64,000 bases of DNA from Nymphaea colorata (Eukaryota > Streptophyta > Magnoliopsida > Nymphaeales > Nymphaeaceae). This document shows positions 20,549 through 32,520 of this stretch, piece after piece. The stretch is from positions 6,763,001 through 6,827,000 of the forward strand of contig NC_045148.1 in assembly GCF_008831285.2 (NCBI RefSeq), read 5' to 3'. Made by a program: the position numbers and the translations under genes. The notes under the pieces were generated by a model. It did not search any database. It saw nothing but the letters and a program-made list of their open reading frames with translations, and was not told the origin of the DNA. The stretch's first letter is position 1; each line of letters begins with the position of its first letter.

Positions 20549-23500
20549 TCAGCAGTAGAACATCAGCTTCTTCACTTTGTCATCTGGTTTGGGCAATGGA
20601 ATAGTCACCAATGGAGGTGCAGGCCTTGAGAGAGCGAATCTGGAGGGACTTGAGCTCATTGCCGCAGACACAGCTCTTTCAAGATACATTCTACCACGAT
20701 ATGCAGCAAGATGAGCGTAGTAAGCTGGTGGTACCAATGAGACAGGCTTTGTGCATCTAACAAAAGTGTAGCACAAGTTGTGTATCAGTTGCTGTAGTTC
20801 ATCAGAACTGAAATGACTCTCGTCCCAAAGAACATGGTAGTGAGTTGGTCGGCTGGTACCTCTCACCCCAGAGTGACTACAGAGAAAAAAATCAAACTCC
20901 CTTGGATGTGTGATCACTGTATCCACGACTGTTCCAGGTGGAATGTTTCCATGACTGTTAGCAATTTTGCTGTTCAGCTCATCAAGAAACAGTCTGGTGT
21001 GATGCCTTTTTTGGACAACCACAAAAGTTATGGACGGGTTGTAGTCAGGAACCCTCTGACAAGCTGATTTGATAGCCTTCAGCTCCTCCTGCAACACTTT
21101 GTAGAACTGGGTCTCGCTGACTCCATCTCGGAAGAAAATTATTCTTTTGGGATGTTGGCCGATCCCGTGGCAGAAATCATCCAGCAATTCTTCCACCATT
21201 TCCTGTAGATCTAGAATGATTTCCTGTCTATGCCTTTGAGATCTCATCCTCGATATGTATTTATTTGCAAATGGCCAGTTCATGCTACCAACCACAGCTG
21301 CAATGGACGGACTGTAGTCATCAAGTGGATGGGGATGAGTCACATCGGCACCCATAAACATTGCAGGCTCATCATCAGCAAACAAACGGGGGTTTTGCCA
21401 AGGCAGGGGATTGAACAATGCCACTGTGCTTCCACCAGCCTTGGCATTTATTTTCAAGGCTAAATTGGTCAGGAACTGGGGACTCAACCTGCTCAGGTTG
21501 GGGTATAGACAGCACTGACTTATAACACCTATTTTTGTTTCTGCAATACGTTTCAAATCAGCATAACCTTTGTGCTTTTTCTCCATGACGCAGATGACCA
21601 GCTGCAGATTACCAGATGCAGCTTCTTGGACATCTCTCAGTATGGTTTCAAGCCTGGAGGCATTGTTCAGTGCTTGAATCTGCTCAAACTGTGGCCGCCT
21701 TATGGTCATTCGGTTTAGAGTAATACCTAATTTCTCACATCTCTGAGCAAGCTGGAAAATAAATCTGGGAATACACGAATGCTGTTGAGGGGTGCCCCCA
21801 AAACTTACGAGCGCCCATCTGTTGATCCTCACGGCCTCCAGGACGTGGCTGTCAATCATATTCCATTGACGATCCTGGTTAGATGGGATTATGTCCCTAA
21901 CGCGACCATTGTTGCCAAGCCTCAACCGGGGAGGACTAAGTAATCTTCCGTTTAACTTGGTCATTTCTTGAGAAACATGCAGCCTAAACCCTTTTGCATA
22001 TTTAAGACTGCCCATGAACAGAAAGCATCAGTCTAGCTGTTCTCTACGTGCAAACTACAATGAACATGTTGCCGATCATAGATTTTGTACACAAACAATA
22101 ACAAAAGGAGTCACCAGAAACAGGCAGAAGGAAACCAGGTGCAAACCATAAATAGAATGTTGTTCATCATATATGTTGCGCACAATTAAAAACAATAGGA
22201 AAGACATAAAAAGTAAGGCAGAAAGAAACCAGTATTTGAATTGAATTTTAAAGGGAGAGACAGAGAAATTTCCCCTAGTCTTTTTGAAAAGATAAGACCA
22301 TGACAAAAACATTGAGAAACCAAGATTCACCAACTGATGGCAATTTCCAGAGCATGCATTTTACCTTGTTGGTCCAACATCTCCATGCATGAGACCATTG
22401 ATAATCCCCATTCTTTCCCTCGGTTTCTGGCAGCCCAACTGAAGGATCTTCCTGGTCTGTTCATCAGAGAGCTTGCTAATGTATTTCTGGCCCTCACAGA
22501 CAATGCAGAGCTCCATTGGAATATAACATGGTTTGGTTCTGCTGATCTGCAAGCATGGCAAATTCCGGAACTGGATGTCATGGTTGTAGTGCTGTTTGAA
22601 GTAATCCACCACCCTTAGCAACTCCCCATCCTTACTCTCGAATCTTAAATTCTCTGTCGTTTCACTGGTTAAGCTAAAAACTCTAAACCTTTGATCAGTA
22701 TCCCTGTGGCACACAAAGATCCGGATGTTCCTTAGGGCCTTCTCAACCTCATTCCTCTCTTCACCCATCAGAGTTCTTGTCTTCCTCTGGGACAAATCCC
22801 TCAGAGAGTTAAAACGCTTTTGAAGATACTGAATAATGCTAATGCTCTCATGGAAAGCTGCCACCGAGAAATTAACATTGAGGGCAAGACCTTGTTGTGT
22901 TGGTCGAAGGCTTTGAAAGAATCCTCCCAATCCAACAGCTCCTCCACCAATGCTCCTCTCCTCCCCCATTGACCTTGAATAGAAAGACCTGTTTATTGGT
23001 ATGCAGTTCTCGGTTGGATACTCCCTGAGAACAACATCTAAGGCATGAAGGTATTCTTGAGGAAGAGGGACATGATGCTCTTCATCACTTGCCAAGCAGC
23101 GAATCAAGTCTGTCCCATCGAGTCTTGATACCAGCTTGATGCTTACCTTGAAAAGTTTATGCCTCTGTGTCATATTGGAACATCCAGTGGATGAGGAGGC
23201 AGGTAAGGGCAGATTGACAAGGAAATCCAGCCTGTCGCTCTGAAACCTGATGGGGCTATAGAGGTTTCTTCTACCATCAAAGACTGGGAAGCTGCCAGAA
23301 AAAAGTGAGTTCTCCTCGACAAAATTTTGTTTGATGAGCCTTGAGATCTCTTTTGATGGTGCCGGAGATATTTTGATGTCATAGTGGAACACTGGCAGGG
23401 AAGAATCAAATTCAACCAGGAAATGGTTTGCAACAAGACGAACTGGAATTCCTTGCTTTCCACCAGAATCAGGTCTCTTCATTGCCACCAACAGCTGAAA

Positions 23501-23569
23501 ATGTGTGTCCAGCTGTTGTTTCCCATAAGAAACAGCATCAACTTCTTGAATTGTGTTAACTTGATGCAT
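20549..23569 (-). CDS. AGO7: Argonaute AGO7
   Basis: AGO7 binds miR390 and cleaves TAS3 transcripts, starting production of the tasiRNAs that restrain ARF3/ARF4. The C-terminal exon (22007-20549) is joined to the preceding exon (23569-22365) through a 357-bp intron, donor ACAAG|GTAAAA and acceptor GGGCAG|T, which splits a Ser codon. The joined product is 887 residues. The first exon holds the N domain (RPDSGG near the start), linker and PAZ (IFVCHR, NLPCLQISR..PCYIPMELC). The second holds MID and PIWI. The PIWI catalytic residues are present: Asp 623 (GADVTHPHP), Glu 664 (RHRQE), Asp 696 (FFRDGVSE) and His 834 (YYAHLAAYRG). The C-terminus LMFYC and the whole PIWI region agree with AGO7 rather than AGO1 or AGO2. 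The ATG at 23569 is only provisional: the exon begins at an acceptor (CTTTTTAAG|CTG) just upstream and stays open, so an N-terminal coding exon or a non-coding leader exon must lie further upstream. Arabidopsis AGO7 is about 100 residues longer at this end. Confidence 0.95.
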
Positions 23570-23583
23570 TATCTCATCAACAG

Positions 23584-24786
23584 CTTAAAAAGACAGAGAA
23601 TAACAAAAATTCAGGAAATTGCCAGGAGTGTATTCACTGCAAACCCTACTAACTTTGGCTTGAAACACTAATTATTTATTTAAGAAGAAAAAGGAAAAGA
23701 GGAGTCGATGACTGTCAACACCCAGTACACTTAAAAGGAAGTAAATTGTGAAGGAAAATATCTTCTATTATCAAAAAAGGAAACAAGGATGGAAATATGA
23801 TAACAGAGAAATATGACAGCTATAAAAAAGTTAAATATGTGAATGATGAAAGTGCTTCCATGTTAATTTAACGAAGCCACAACGTCAATTACACTGTCAG
23901 AAAATGACGCTCTGTAATATCTAAAATTACCAGAACAGAGTTGGTAAAACAGATGATACAATAAATGAAATAGATATGCTACTATTTCAGATGGAAATTC
24001 ACCCGAACTTTGCACGTTCACTAGACACAACATGAAAAAGAGCATAACATGAGACTACGTATCTCCATTCCATTATCTCAATCTGGGTAAAACTCCTCTG
24101 AAAAAGCAAATTTCAAACTTCAAAGTTCAGAGTTGACAAACATTTTCTGAATTTTATCCTTAATAACATTTCCATGCATCTAACTAGGTCATATATTACA
24201 CAAATGTATCTGAAAAAGTTAAAAGGTGCTTGGCTTTTCAGTTTCCACTTAAAACTGTCAAGCCAATAAAGAAAAGGTGTGGATGCAATAGCCTGATTTG
24301 TCCACAGAATTAAATCTTTCAGTAAGTTCAAGCTGGAACTCAGCTATCCCAACTTGCATTTCTTCCTTCCTTTTTTTTTTCTGTGTCTCCCGATTCCATC
24401 TTCGAATCCTGGTTGCCTACAGCCTGTGTAACTGGTGTGTGACACCAATAAACTTCCTGAGACCCAGCAAGACGCTTTCTTTGTCACTTTTTAGAGTTTA
24501 CCTGATGCAAAGGTCTGAGCAGCATCAAACTAATCAAAACCAACTTCCTTTTATTTTAAACTTGGATTCAGAGTTCAAATATTTGCCGCTTGGAAGACAT
24601 GTTAATTTGTTCTTCAATTTTTAGATTTTAAAAAATGCTTTGATATATGTAACTGAATTGTATATATGATTAATAAGGAAAAGTGGTGAATCCTTCTCTA
24701 ACATAGAGTTCTGATATGTTATAAAATAGCAGCCAATGGTAAGCACCAGAGAATTAATTAACAAGGCTGGGAAAAGCACTTGACAC
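23584..24786. other. Upstream region or first intron of AGO7
   Basis: AT-rich sequence immediately upstream of the AGO7 acceptor. No proline- or histidine-rich minus-strand exon of the kind expected for the AGO7 N-terminus is visible. It is most likely intron sequence. Confidence 0.4.
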
Positions 24787-25962
24787 CAATGCTGTCTGTA
24801 TTGCATAGGTTGCAAACTTATAAGATACACTTACGATACACGTTTTTCATGTGACGACCGATATGGACCGTATCTTATCATACGATGCAATTTTTCAAAC
24901 AGACGCACCATGCCCCTTTTGTTGGATTCGCACTCAACACAAGCCAACAAGAGTCGGTCATTAAGTTTGTATCTTTAACGTCTATTTTTCTATCTGTTTT
25001 TTATTGGATTCTGCTATCTGCACTTTCTCATTGCACTCTTAAGTTTGTATTTCATTTTGTTGTGCAAGGGATGCACTTCTTCACTGCACTCACTAATTTG
25101 TTCCCTTTCTAACACGTCTAAGAGCTCTGGGAGGGACAACTTGTGCAGGTTTTGGATTGAAATTGCCAAATAAATCATCAAGTTGAGGGAAAAATCGCCA
25201 GTTATGAAGGGAGATTTACTCGTGGGAAACTCATTCATGTTTGGAAAGAAGATTTTTGTGTTACTTTTTCTACCAAACATGTAATATCTAAATTTCAAAT
25301 TTTACATATATTTCCATTGTTTTCTTAAGTTTACTATAGGTTTCTATCTAAGTCACATGGGTACGGGTACGGTTTGGGTACAGGTACGAAGATACGGGTA
25401 CGGACACGACAACTTTAAAAAATGCGGGAACGGGGGTACGACAGGATATATGTATGTATATATGCAAAATAACACAAAAAAATCAAAATGAAAGCAACAT
25501 TTTAGTAAACAAGTGATATAAATAAAAACATTAGTATGTTAATGAACAATAACTCTAAAAATAGAATGAAAAGTAAGGTGGAAAAAATTAAATCAAAATA
25601 AAATTTAAGCAGTTTGAATTCAAAGGTACCCCAGTGTGTCCAAGTGCCCATTTTGGGTACAGGTACGGTGACACGGGTATGTGGATCTTACTGAAGTACC
25701 CATGTGACTTAGGTTTCTATTGATTTTAGGAATTTTATTTTTTTAATGTGCTTTTAACATATTATGGCTTATGAATGATGAATCATGAATGTTCATTATG
25801 TGAGTGATGAGTTTTTATATAGAACACATTTTTCATGTTTTTTCTTTATTTTTCAGAATTTTACTGATTTTTCTTATTTTTTATGATTTAAAAATAATTT
25901 TATATGTTTACGATACATACAATATGGCATATAGATCATCCCAACCGATTCGTGTTACAATT
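24787..25962. mobile_element. GTATCGTA-family element, copy 1 (contains a nested MITE)
   Basis: The left side carries CAATGCTGT, then GATACACTTACGATACACG and GACCGATATGGACCGTATC. The right side carries ATGAATGATGAATCATGAATG, T/A-rich sequence, TTTACGATACATACAATATGGC and CGATTCGTGTTACAATT. This order of motifs matches the element at 50604-51504. The copy is diverged, its ends are approximate, and the MITE at 25348-25712 sits inside it. No coding capacity. Confidence 0.5.
25348..25712. mobile_element. 365-bp MITE with perfect TIRs and 8-bp target duplication
   Basis: The left end CTAAGTCACATGGGTAC and right end GTACCCATGTGACTTAG are perfect 17-bp inverted repeats. They are flanked by the identical 8-bp direct repeat GTTTCTAT (25340-25347 and 25713-25720). 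The TIR-proximal sequence contains short GGTACGGGTACGG repeats. An 8-bp duplication points to the hAT superfamily. There is no reading frame. A partial relative begins near 49774. Confidence 0.9.
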
Positions 25963-26736
25963 CAATTTTTAAAATATTGCTGGAACAACATCTGGTACTT
26001 TATGCAATTTGATGGTGCCCAATCCAAGGACTCAAAGTTCATTTGTTGAAAACTGGACCAAATCATTAAAGTACGACAACAATTGGAAGAAAAGCAACTA
26101 GAAAATATACAGGATCAGGACAATCAGAAAATTTTGGAGAACTATAGTTGAATAACATTTTTTTCTAGTCATTTTTTTTTCAAAACTCTCACTTGAGGGC
26201 TGTAATTGAGTTCTTGAAAGTTGTGGATTTCAGTTCTTATGTTATCCTGGATTTTCAAAAGCATAAGGCTGTATCTGGGAACAGCATCTTGTAGTTTCTG
26301 CGCTGAAGCAACAGCTCCTATTATGTTTGGAAACTGTGTTCCACCAGTGCATCTGGAAGGTGATGAGACACCCTATACATTTGTTCAACCACCACATCAG
26401 CAAATTTTCTTGGAAGAATCCACATGAACATCGACTATGGAAATCCACGTCAGAAATGAAAGTCACAACACATATATCCCACTGAACAGTTTTCAAGTAA
26501 AGGGCCTCAAAATCAGGCTGCAGAATTACAAAATACAAACTCCAATAGCTGAAAATTGTAGTTATTAGAGTAGAACTAAGAGCAAGCAGTGTCGGAATCA
26601 GAATCAAGAACCAACCACTCCAACATTTTGGATCATTCAGGAAATAAGAAACAAATAAAGAAGCAACATGGCTAATCATTGAGTAGGTCATACTTTTTGA
26701 TAATTAAAAACACTAACAAATTGACATAAGTAATAC
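25963..26736. other. Intergenic or intronic, nothing recognised
   Basis: A 149-codon minus-strand reading frame at 26242-26691 has no recognisable similarity. Otherwise AT-rich and without features. Confidence 0.35.
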
Positions 26737-27690
26737 CAATGTTGTAAAAAGCGCATTGTAAGTCGTATCTGTCAGGCCAATAGATATGCCGTATCGTAAA
26801 GTATCATAATGTATTGTATGTGTATCGTAAATTTATTTTTTAATTTAAAAAATAGAAAAAATTATAGATAAATTAGACAAATCAAGAAAAATAAAAATTA
26901 TGTTTTTTTAATGAAAAAACATGTTATACGTAATAGCAGGCTTATTATAGGTATGAAGTTACTTCACAAACATTAATAAGTAGTCATAATATCATATAAC
27001 AACACAACATGAACTAAGACATCAAGAAACGTAATTTATAAGATGATCTACATAATAACTCATAAGTAAGTCATAAGATCCATAACACATCAAAAACCAA
27101 GTTTTACTTACAGTCGTATGCTATACATCACATCACAAGACAAAATTGTTCAATGTTAATGCAAATAACAAATGAAAACAGCTTCACTCATAATCTTTAT
27201 CATCTCATTCTCATTTTCATCTTTCGTAGAAGATATAAACCTTCTTTACCTAAACAAGAATCAATCATCCATGCATAAATCTGCCCTCAAATTGACGATT
27301 TCATGGTGAAACTGAGAAAATTGCCACAATCTCCCCCTTCTTCAACTATTAGATATGTTCAGAAATGAAGAGAGAGACAAGTTTTAAAAATTAGTTTGAA
27401 AAAGGGTGGTTTTAACCACCTATTTTTCAAATAAACATGTATCGTGCGATACGGGGTGTATTGCCCTGTATTGTATGATACAGGTTGTGTATCGCATGAT
27501 ACATGTGATACACATACAAAAACACCACCTGTTTGTGACCCAGGTGGTGTATCGTATCGTAAATTTAAAACGAGACGGTACGTATCGTATGATACGTACC
27601 GTCTCGTTTTAAATTTACGATACGATACACAACCTGGGTCGCAAACAGGTGGTGTATTAAAAATTAAAGATACAAATACAATGTATGACC
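26737..27690 (-). mobile_element. GTATCGTA-family element, copy 2 (with long hairpin)
   Basis: The left end starts CAATGTTGTAAAAAGCG and continues with GTAAGTCGTATCTGTC, GCCGTATCGTAAAG and a T/A-rich block. This is the reverse complement of the right side of the element at 50604-51504. Next come ATCATCTCATTCTCATTTTC (the inverse of that element's GATGAAGATGAAGATG tract), a TTTCACCATGAAAT-like segment, and GAAAAAGGGTGG, again inverted relative to it. The other end is a block of ATCGTGCGATACG-like repeats with the hairpin at 27522-27655. The outer right edge is uncertain. No coding capacity. Confidence 0.65.
27522..27655. repeat. Long near-perfect hairpin, 65-bp arms and 4-nt loop
   Basis: The sequence is symmetric about 27588/27589. 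The inner stem GGTACGTATC/GATACGTACC pairs around a GTAT loop, and the arms continue outward through CGAGAC, TTTAAATTTACGATACGATAC and AACAGGTGGTGT with only a few mismatches (for example CACCAC against CACAAC). Transcription in either direction would yield a long dsRNA foldback. Confidence 0.93.
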
Positions 27691-29305
27691 CAATTTAAGG
27701 TAAAAATGATGGGTAAGAAGAATTCCCATGACTAGGGCCAAACTTATATGGAAATTGGCATCCAAGTTCAATTATGAATAATGGTTCCTACTTAATCTTA
27801 ACAGCACCAATATCAGTAGTGGAAATATGGAGATTTTATTATTTATAATGAAAGAACAGATATCAAAAGCCATCCAATAACAAATTTATCACTTCATCAC
27901 ACCCAGTAACAAATTCATCACTTAATCAATTAATTGTTTTCTAAAGAATGATAGATCCATTCATAGATTAGAAGGATGTTGAGTCAAAAAAGTGGGTGGC
28001 AACAAAGTTGTGAAGCTCATTAACGATAATGATCCAATTCAAACATTGGTGTAATTGCAACTGGAGGATGAACGAACTCATACATTGCACCTTTCATGTA
28101 ACAGAGTTGGAATTCAGTCTTCAAAGATTATGCAGCTCAAAAAACTAAACACTAGATTTCCTACACTTAGAAGTTATTCCCACGCACTGAGAGAATTGAA
28201 GAAACATCCAAGTAATAGCACTTTAACCATAGCCAAATTTTTAACATTAACAAACAACATGACAGCCTAACACTATTGAAGCCTACTAAGTTTAGGTTGA
28301 TGCCCAATGTTGTAATCTAAGAGGAGAATCAAATAAGCCCGACAAGGCAACAGTTTTAAATGAAGATAGTAATTACATTTCTCATCGTTCTGGGAATGCT
28401 TACTTTTACATAAACAACCAACACACCTACTATTGATGATTTGTAAAGGGAAAGGACCTCCTATTTCCTTAGTTCATAATGTACATTTCAGGTAGCACGA
28501 CGCATAGTACAAAAAACAAGAAAAAAGCAACTAAGAAGGTGGCTCTGTCATGCTCTGCCTCATCAAGATCTAGGAAGATCTACCAAAAGGACAAAATGTC
28601 TGTCCTTGCAACGTTCCTATCAAAAAGAACTAGGTACGATCTAGGCGATAGACCTTGTCCAAGGCCTAGGCGGGACCAAGAGGAAGTAGGCGGCCGCCAA
28701 GAAAAAGACCGATAAGATTCAAGGAGGAAAAGGGCCAGATACTATGAACATGAAAGAAACGTTTGTGTGCATAAGGAAACGCAGACAACAGAAAAGCACA
28801 TACAAAGCATGCGCATTCAGCATATCCAAGAAAGTTCCACAATTTGTTGTTCATTTGAACACAAGAAACTGAAAGGGAAAAAAGATAAAAGTAGCGCCTA
28901 AAAGCACATGCAAAAATATAAAAAACAAGTCTGAAAAAAGAAAACTTATAAAAACATAAATTCTCAAAAATGAAAAATAAATATGAATATGGTGGCAAGA
29001 ATGTGGGGAAGAAAAAAGAAAGATACATATGGAGAAAATAAGGGTACGTCATGGCACGTAAAGAAGAAGGAAGACAGGGGAGGCGTCGGCTAAAAAAACA
29101 AAGAAGAAAACGAACAAGAGAGTAGGAGGAGAAGAACGAATGTAGCAAAAGAATGAAGGTATGGCGGGAAGAAGTAGAGGAAGCAGAAGAAGAAAAAATG
29201 GGGAAGAGGCAGAAAAGGAAGAAAAAGAAAAAGAGGAAGGGAGGCCGGAATATGGGGAACAGAAGGAGAAAGAATGGGAACATTGTTACAGAAGAAGAAA
29301 GTTAC
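27691..29305. other. Intergenic or intronic, purine-rich towards the right
   Basis: AT-rich to about 28.5 kb, then GCGATAGACCTTGTCC-type repeat sequence near 28640, then strongly A/G-rich on the plus strand. The 205-codon minus-strand frame at 28666-29283 is a low-complexity Phe/Ser product of that bias, not a gene. Confidence 0.4.
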
Positions 29306-29360
29306 CTGATGGAGCCTTGAGGCTTCAGGAGATTCTTCCTCTTCGCTCAGATGCTGCTAT

Positions 29361-29397
<37 letters not shown>

Positions 29398-29760
29398 CGC
29401 TAGTGACCCTACAGGAGGGAGATGACTCACAGGAAAGAGTTGGAGCTCGAAAGTCGAACCCCTCAGTCAGCCAGTCTTGTTACGTCAACGACAAAAAAAA
29501 GGCAAAAAGGAAAGAAAGTTTTTAAAAACATGGCGTCTCTTTTGCCGCGACAGTGCAGACGATTTACAGGCACGCCAGAGCCTCCAAACAAAGGTGGCTG
29601 ACGCTGCGCTGCGAAGAAGTCGGGCCACCGGCTTTCCCGTTGGTTGGGCCTTGGGATAAACGCGGAGGACTGCTCTTGGCACTTGCATGCTCGTCTGATC
29701 GTCTCATGGGCGACTCTCGAAAGCATATCCGTGGGTGCATATATATAGTACGGACTATTT
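29306..29760 (-). promoter_or_regulatory. CpG-rich promoter-like island with possible leader exon (candidate AGO7 start)
   Basis: GC- and CpG-rich, unlike its surroundings. On the minus strand it holds a (CT)n tract (29358-29394), typical of plant 5' leaders, followed by a consensus donor CATCAG|GTAACT (exon end at 29306). It lies upstream of AGO7 on the same strand, so it could be its non-coding first exon, with a first intron of about 5.7 kb full of transposons. This link is inference. Confidence 0.35.
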
Positions 29761-31379
29761 CATAAAGACATTTGATTAAATATAAACATATACTTTTTCA
29801 TTTACTAACATCAATACTAAAACTTTACAGTAAAACCACCTCCAGCGTAACGCCAGGTGACGCAAACTTGGGCCTATTTATTTCTATGACATCCATACAC
29901 TGCTGCACATCCATTATATCTTCATTTTTAAATATATTATCCATCACCATTATTCAATTATGCATCTTAACTGTTATGTATTTAGCATATTCTAAGGTGT
30001 CATGTTGCCAATGTGAGTAAGAAATCATTTCCAAACATGAATTAGCCTCAAATTACTGCTCATGTTTGGTCAGGCTTGAGCTCAGTTATGTATGCTTACA
30101 CTGAATCTTTTCAACATCAACAAACGGACTCTAATTAGTCCAACGGTTGATCAATAGTTGTCCTCGTCGGTCTGAGACCCCAGGGCTTTTGGCTCATCAA
30201 AGGTGACGCCCTAACCAGGTGTCTGGTCCCTTGGATTCCCAATGTCTTCATGAACCACATGTATATGCAAAAGGTCTCAAATAATAGACTGATATAATCG
30301 TATTTGCGACCGGCGCGCAGTATACGTTGATCAGACCGCTTATTCTTCTGCAACATCTTTAGAAAACATTCTCTCCTCCCAAGTCCCAACAAAGGAGAGA
30401 ACCAGTGCTCCCCAAGGAAGGAAAGGACTGCAGTTTTCCAAGCCAAAGCCACCATTGCGGGTCCAACCGTCGTCTTGTTCTTGCCCAAGTCAGTTCAGCC
30501 AGGCTATCCAACAGCATAGGTCATGTCGTTGGCCCAGCATAGTCAGACAACGGAAAAATAATTAAGCTCGCTTTTCTAAAAATGGTCACCCATAGTGCCA
30601 ACTCTGTAGATCTCTTTGTAATTTTGGATGCTGGCTGATTCTTAGATTAGTCGTTTGTGTTTGTGAACAGTTTCTTTGTTTCCTTATGGCATGCCATGTT
30701 GAGAGGGAAGATTCCGTCGGGCAGAGAAGGAGAGAAAGAGGGACGGCAGTCTGCTGCAGGGGAAAGAGGAAGCGCGCCGTAGGAAAAAAGGAAAGAGGAG
30801 ACGGTCCCAAATTCCAATCCGCTGGGGGACGTCTTTCCCTGAGATGAAAATCTTCTAACCTCCTCTGGTTCGGCTATTTTCACCCACTTAAAAACGTAGC
30901 ACCCCATTTCTTTGATGCATGTTCGACAAAGGTCCAAGAGTAGATGCGCAAAACCACGGGTATGTTTCACCTCGAAGCTAAAGAAACTCAGGCACTCCAA
31001 AACGCCCTTAATCTCTGTTCTGTTCTTCATCAAAGTAAACAACTTGATCCCAATCCACATTTCCAGGCATGGCATGACTTGAACTTTGCAAAAGTCGTCT
31101 AACCGATTTTTTTTCCAAATCACATTTCATCGATGAGTTTGAATGACTCAAATTTATAGGTTTTGAAAAGAAATCCTACAGATTAATGCATGCATTAAAT
31201 TGTATAGGGGCAAGATTTTGTCATTTTCAAACAGTTAATTTTGGAATTCTCATAGAATTGATTTGTGTTCATAATGCTGATAAATTTCTATCAACTCCAT
31301 AGATTCCAGTCGCTTAACTCATTTGTGAAGTCGGACCAGAAAAAATCAATAAGAATATGCATATGTATACAGTATATTG
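29761..31379. other. Intergenic, nothing recognised
   Basis: Mixed composition. Minus-strand frames at 30135-30488 and 30647-31123 (117 and 158 codons) have no recognisable family. The second overlaps a moderately GC-rich patch near 30700-30850. Confidence 0.35.
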
Positions 31380-31865
31380 GTACATGTATACATAGTCGAC
31401 GACGTTTCTGATTTGCTTTGGCCATGGGCCGACGCATAGAGAGCACGCAATAGAGCGACAGGGCGTCGACCCCCTGGCCGAGTCAGAGATAGAGAGAGAA
31501 TGGAGGGATCCACTGAAGTGAGAAAGAGAGAGAGAGTGTGTATGCGTGTTACCCGAGGGAGCCGCCGGCTATGACGCTCGAACTGACGGACAAACTTGGT
31601 GTGCGTTGGGCGACGCCGCCGGCCGGCGCAAGAACAAACGGCAATGAGAGAGGGGAGGCAACGCACAGAGAAACGTGCTCGGCAGGTTCGGGTACGGCGG
31701 TCTGTCGCCGAAGAGAAAGGACTGATAGGGGGAGACGGTGAAACCAGAGGGCCGGTGAGAAGAGAGCGAGGGAGAAGTGGGGAAAGAAGAGAGGGAGACC
31801 GGAGTTCACTCACAAGAAAGAGTCGGGGAGAGCGACTTCGAGCGGGAGACGCCGTTGTATTCCGC
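31380..31865 (-). promoter_or_regulatory. Second CpG-rich promoter-like island
   Basis: GC- and CpG-rich, purine-rich on the plus strand and so CT-rich on the minus strand. It contains ACTCTTTCTTGTGAGTGAACTCC (minus strand), partly echoed by ACTCTTTCCTGTGAGTCATCTCC in the island at 29.4 kb. Overlapping frames of up to 155 codons exist on both strands but look like composition artefacts. A transcription start on the minus strand is possible; no gene is assigned. Confidence 0.3.
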
Positions 31866-31869
31866 CTTT

Positions 31870-32160
31870 CAGTGTGTTTGATAGCCTACGATTTGATAAC
31901 TCTAGGATTTGACTGCCTTTTATTTTAAATTCAGCATTTTTTCAGTTAAAAAAAAGTAAAATAATGATTATAAGTCTTGACCTTATTACTTAAAAAAAAA
32001 TAATAATGACCTTGATCTTATTATTTTGACGTACTCTAATTCTTTTTAGTTTGATGAATCATATTATCATTGATCTTTTGTTGTATCAATAACAGCATGT
32101 CAAATCAGATCCATATAAGATGTATGGTCTTTTAAGTCTGGAGTAATCAAACAGCACTTG
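31870..32160. mobile_element. Putative MITE with GTGTTTGAT termini
   Basis: The left end CAGTGTGTTTGATAGCC pairs with the inverse of the right end (CAAGTGCTGTTTGATTACTCC). The interior is A/T-rich with AATCATATTATCATTGATC-type sequence and no reading frame. Confidence 0.4.
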
Positions 32161-32520
32161 AGAGAAAGCATTAAAAAAAAATTATGTGTGTATGCCCTAT
32201 GTGTTTATACATGCTATGTGTGTGTGTATATATGTGTCTCTTATTTTCCCTTGCTCCTCAAACATAGGTACTTTGGAAATTCTATGATAGAATTTAAGAG
32301 AAATCCTCAAAAGTTAATTTATATACAAAAAAAGGTAAAGTAAATTATGAATGCACTTCTTTCTTCTATTATGCATAGTACAAATCATATGTACACAATT
32401 TTTAAATTGTTTTTCACATAATTTGTTCATATTTATACATATAACCTATGTATCTACGACCAATACAGAACGTTCATCATATTCAAAAGAAAAACAATGA
32501 AAATTTTCACATGTAAAATA
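32161..32520. other. Intergenic, AT-rich
   Basis: AT-rich with a short TGTGTGTGTATATATG run near 32218. Nothing else seen. Confidence 0.4.

Noticed and set aside
27406-27698. CRISPR-like or satellite array from the repeated GTATCGTA motifs
   Set aside because: Irregular spacing and inverted arrangement; this is a plant transposon hairpin, not a repeat-spacer array.
28666-29283. 205-codon minus-strand reading frame
   Set aside because: Phe/Ser/Leu-rich low-complexity product of purine-rich plus-strand sequence; no domain or normal protein composition.
31346-31928. Frames of 155, 110 and 86 codons on both strands in the CpG island, one considered as an AGO7 N-terminal exon
   Set aside because: They overlap one another, are Arg/Ser/Pro-rich from composition and lack the features expected of an AGO7 N-terminus.
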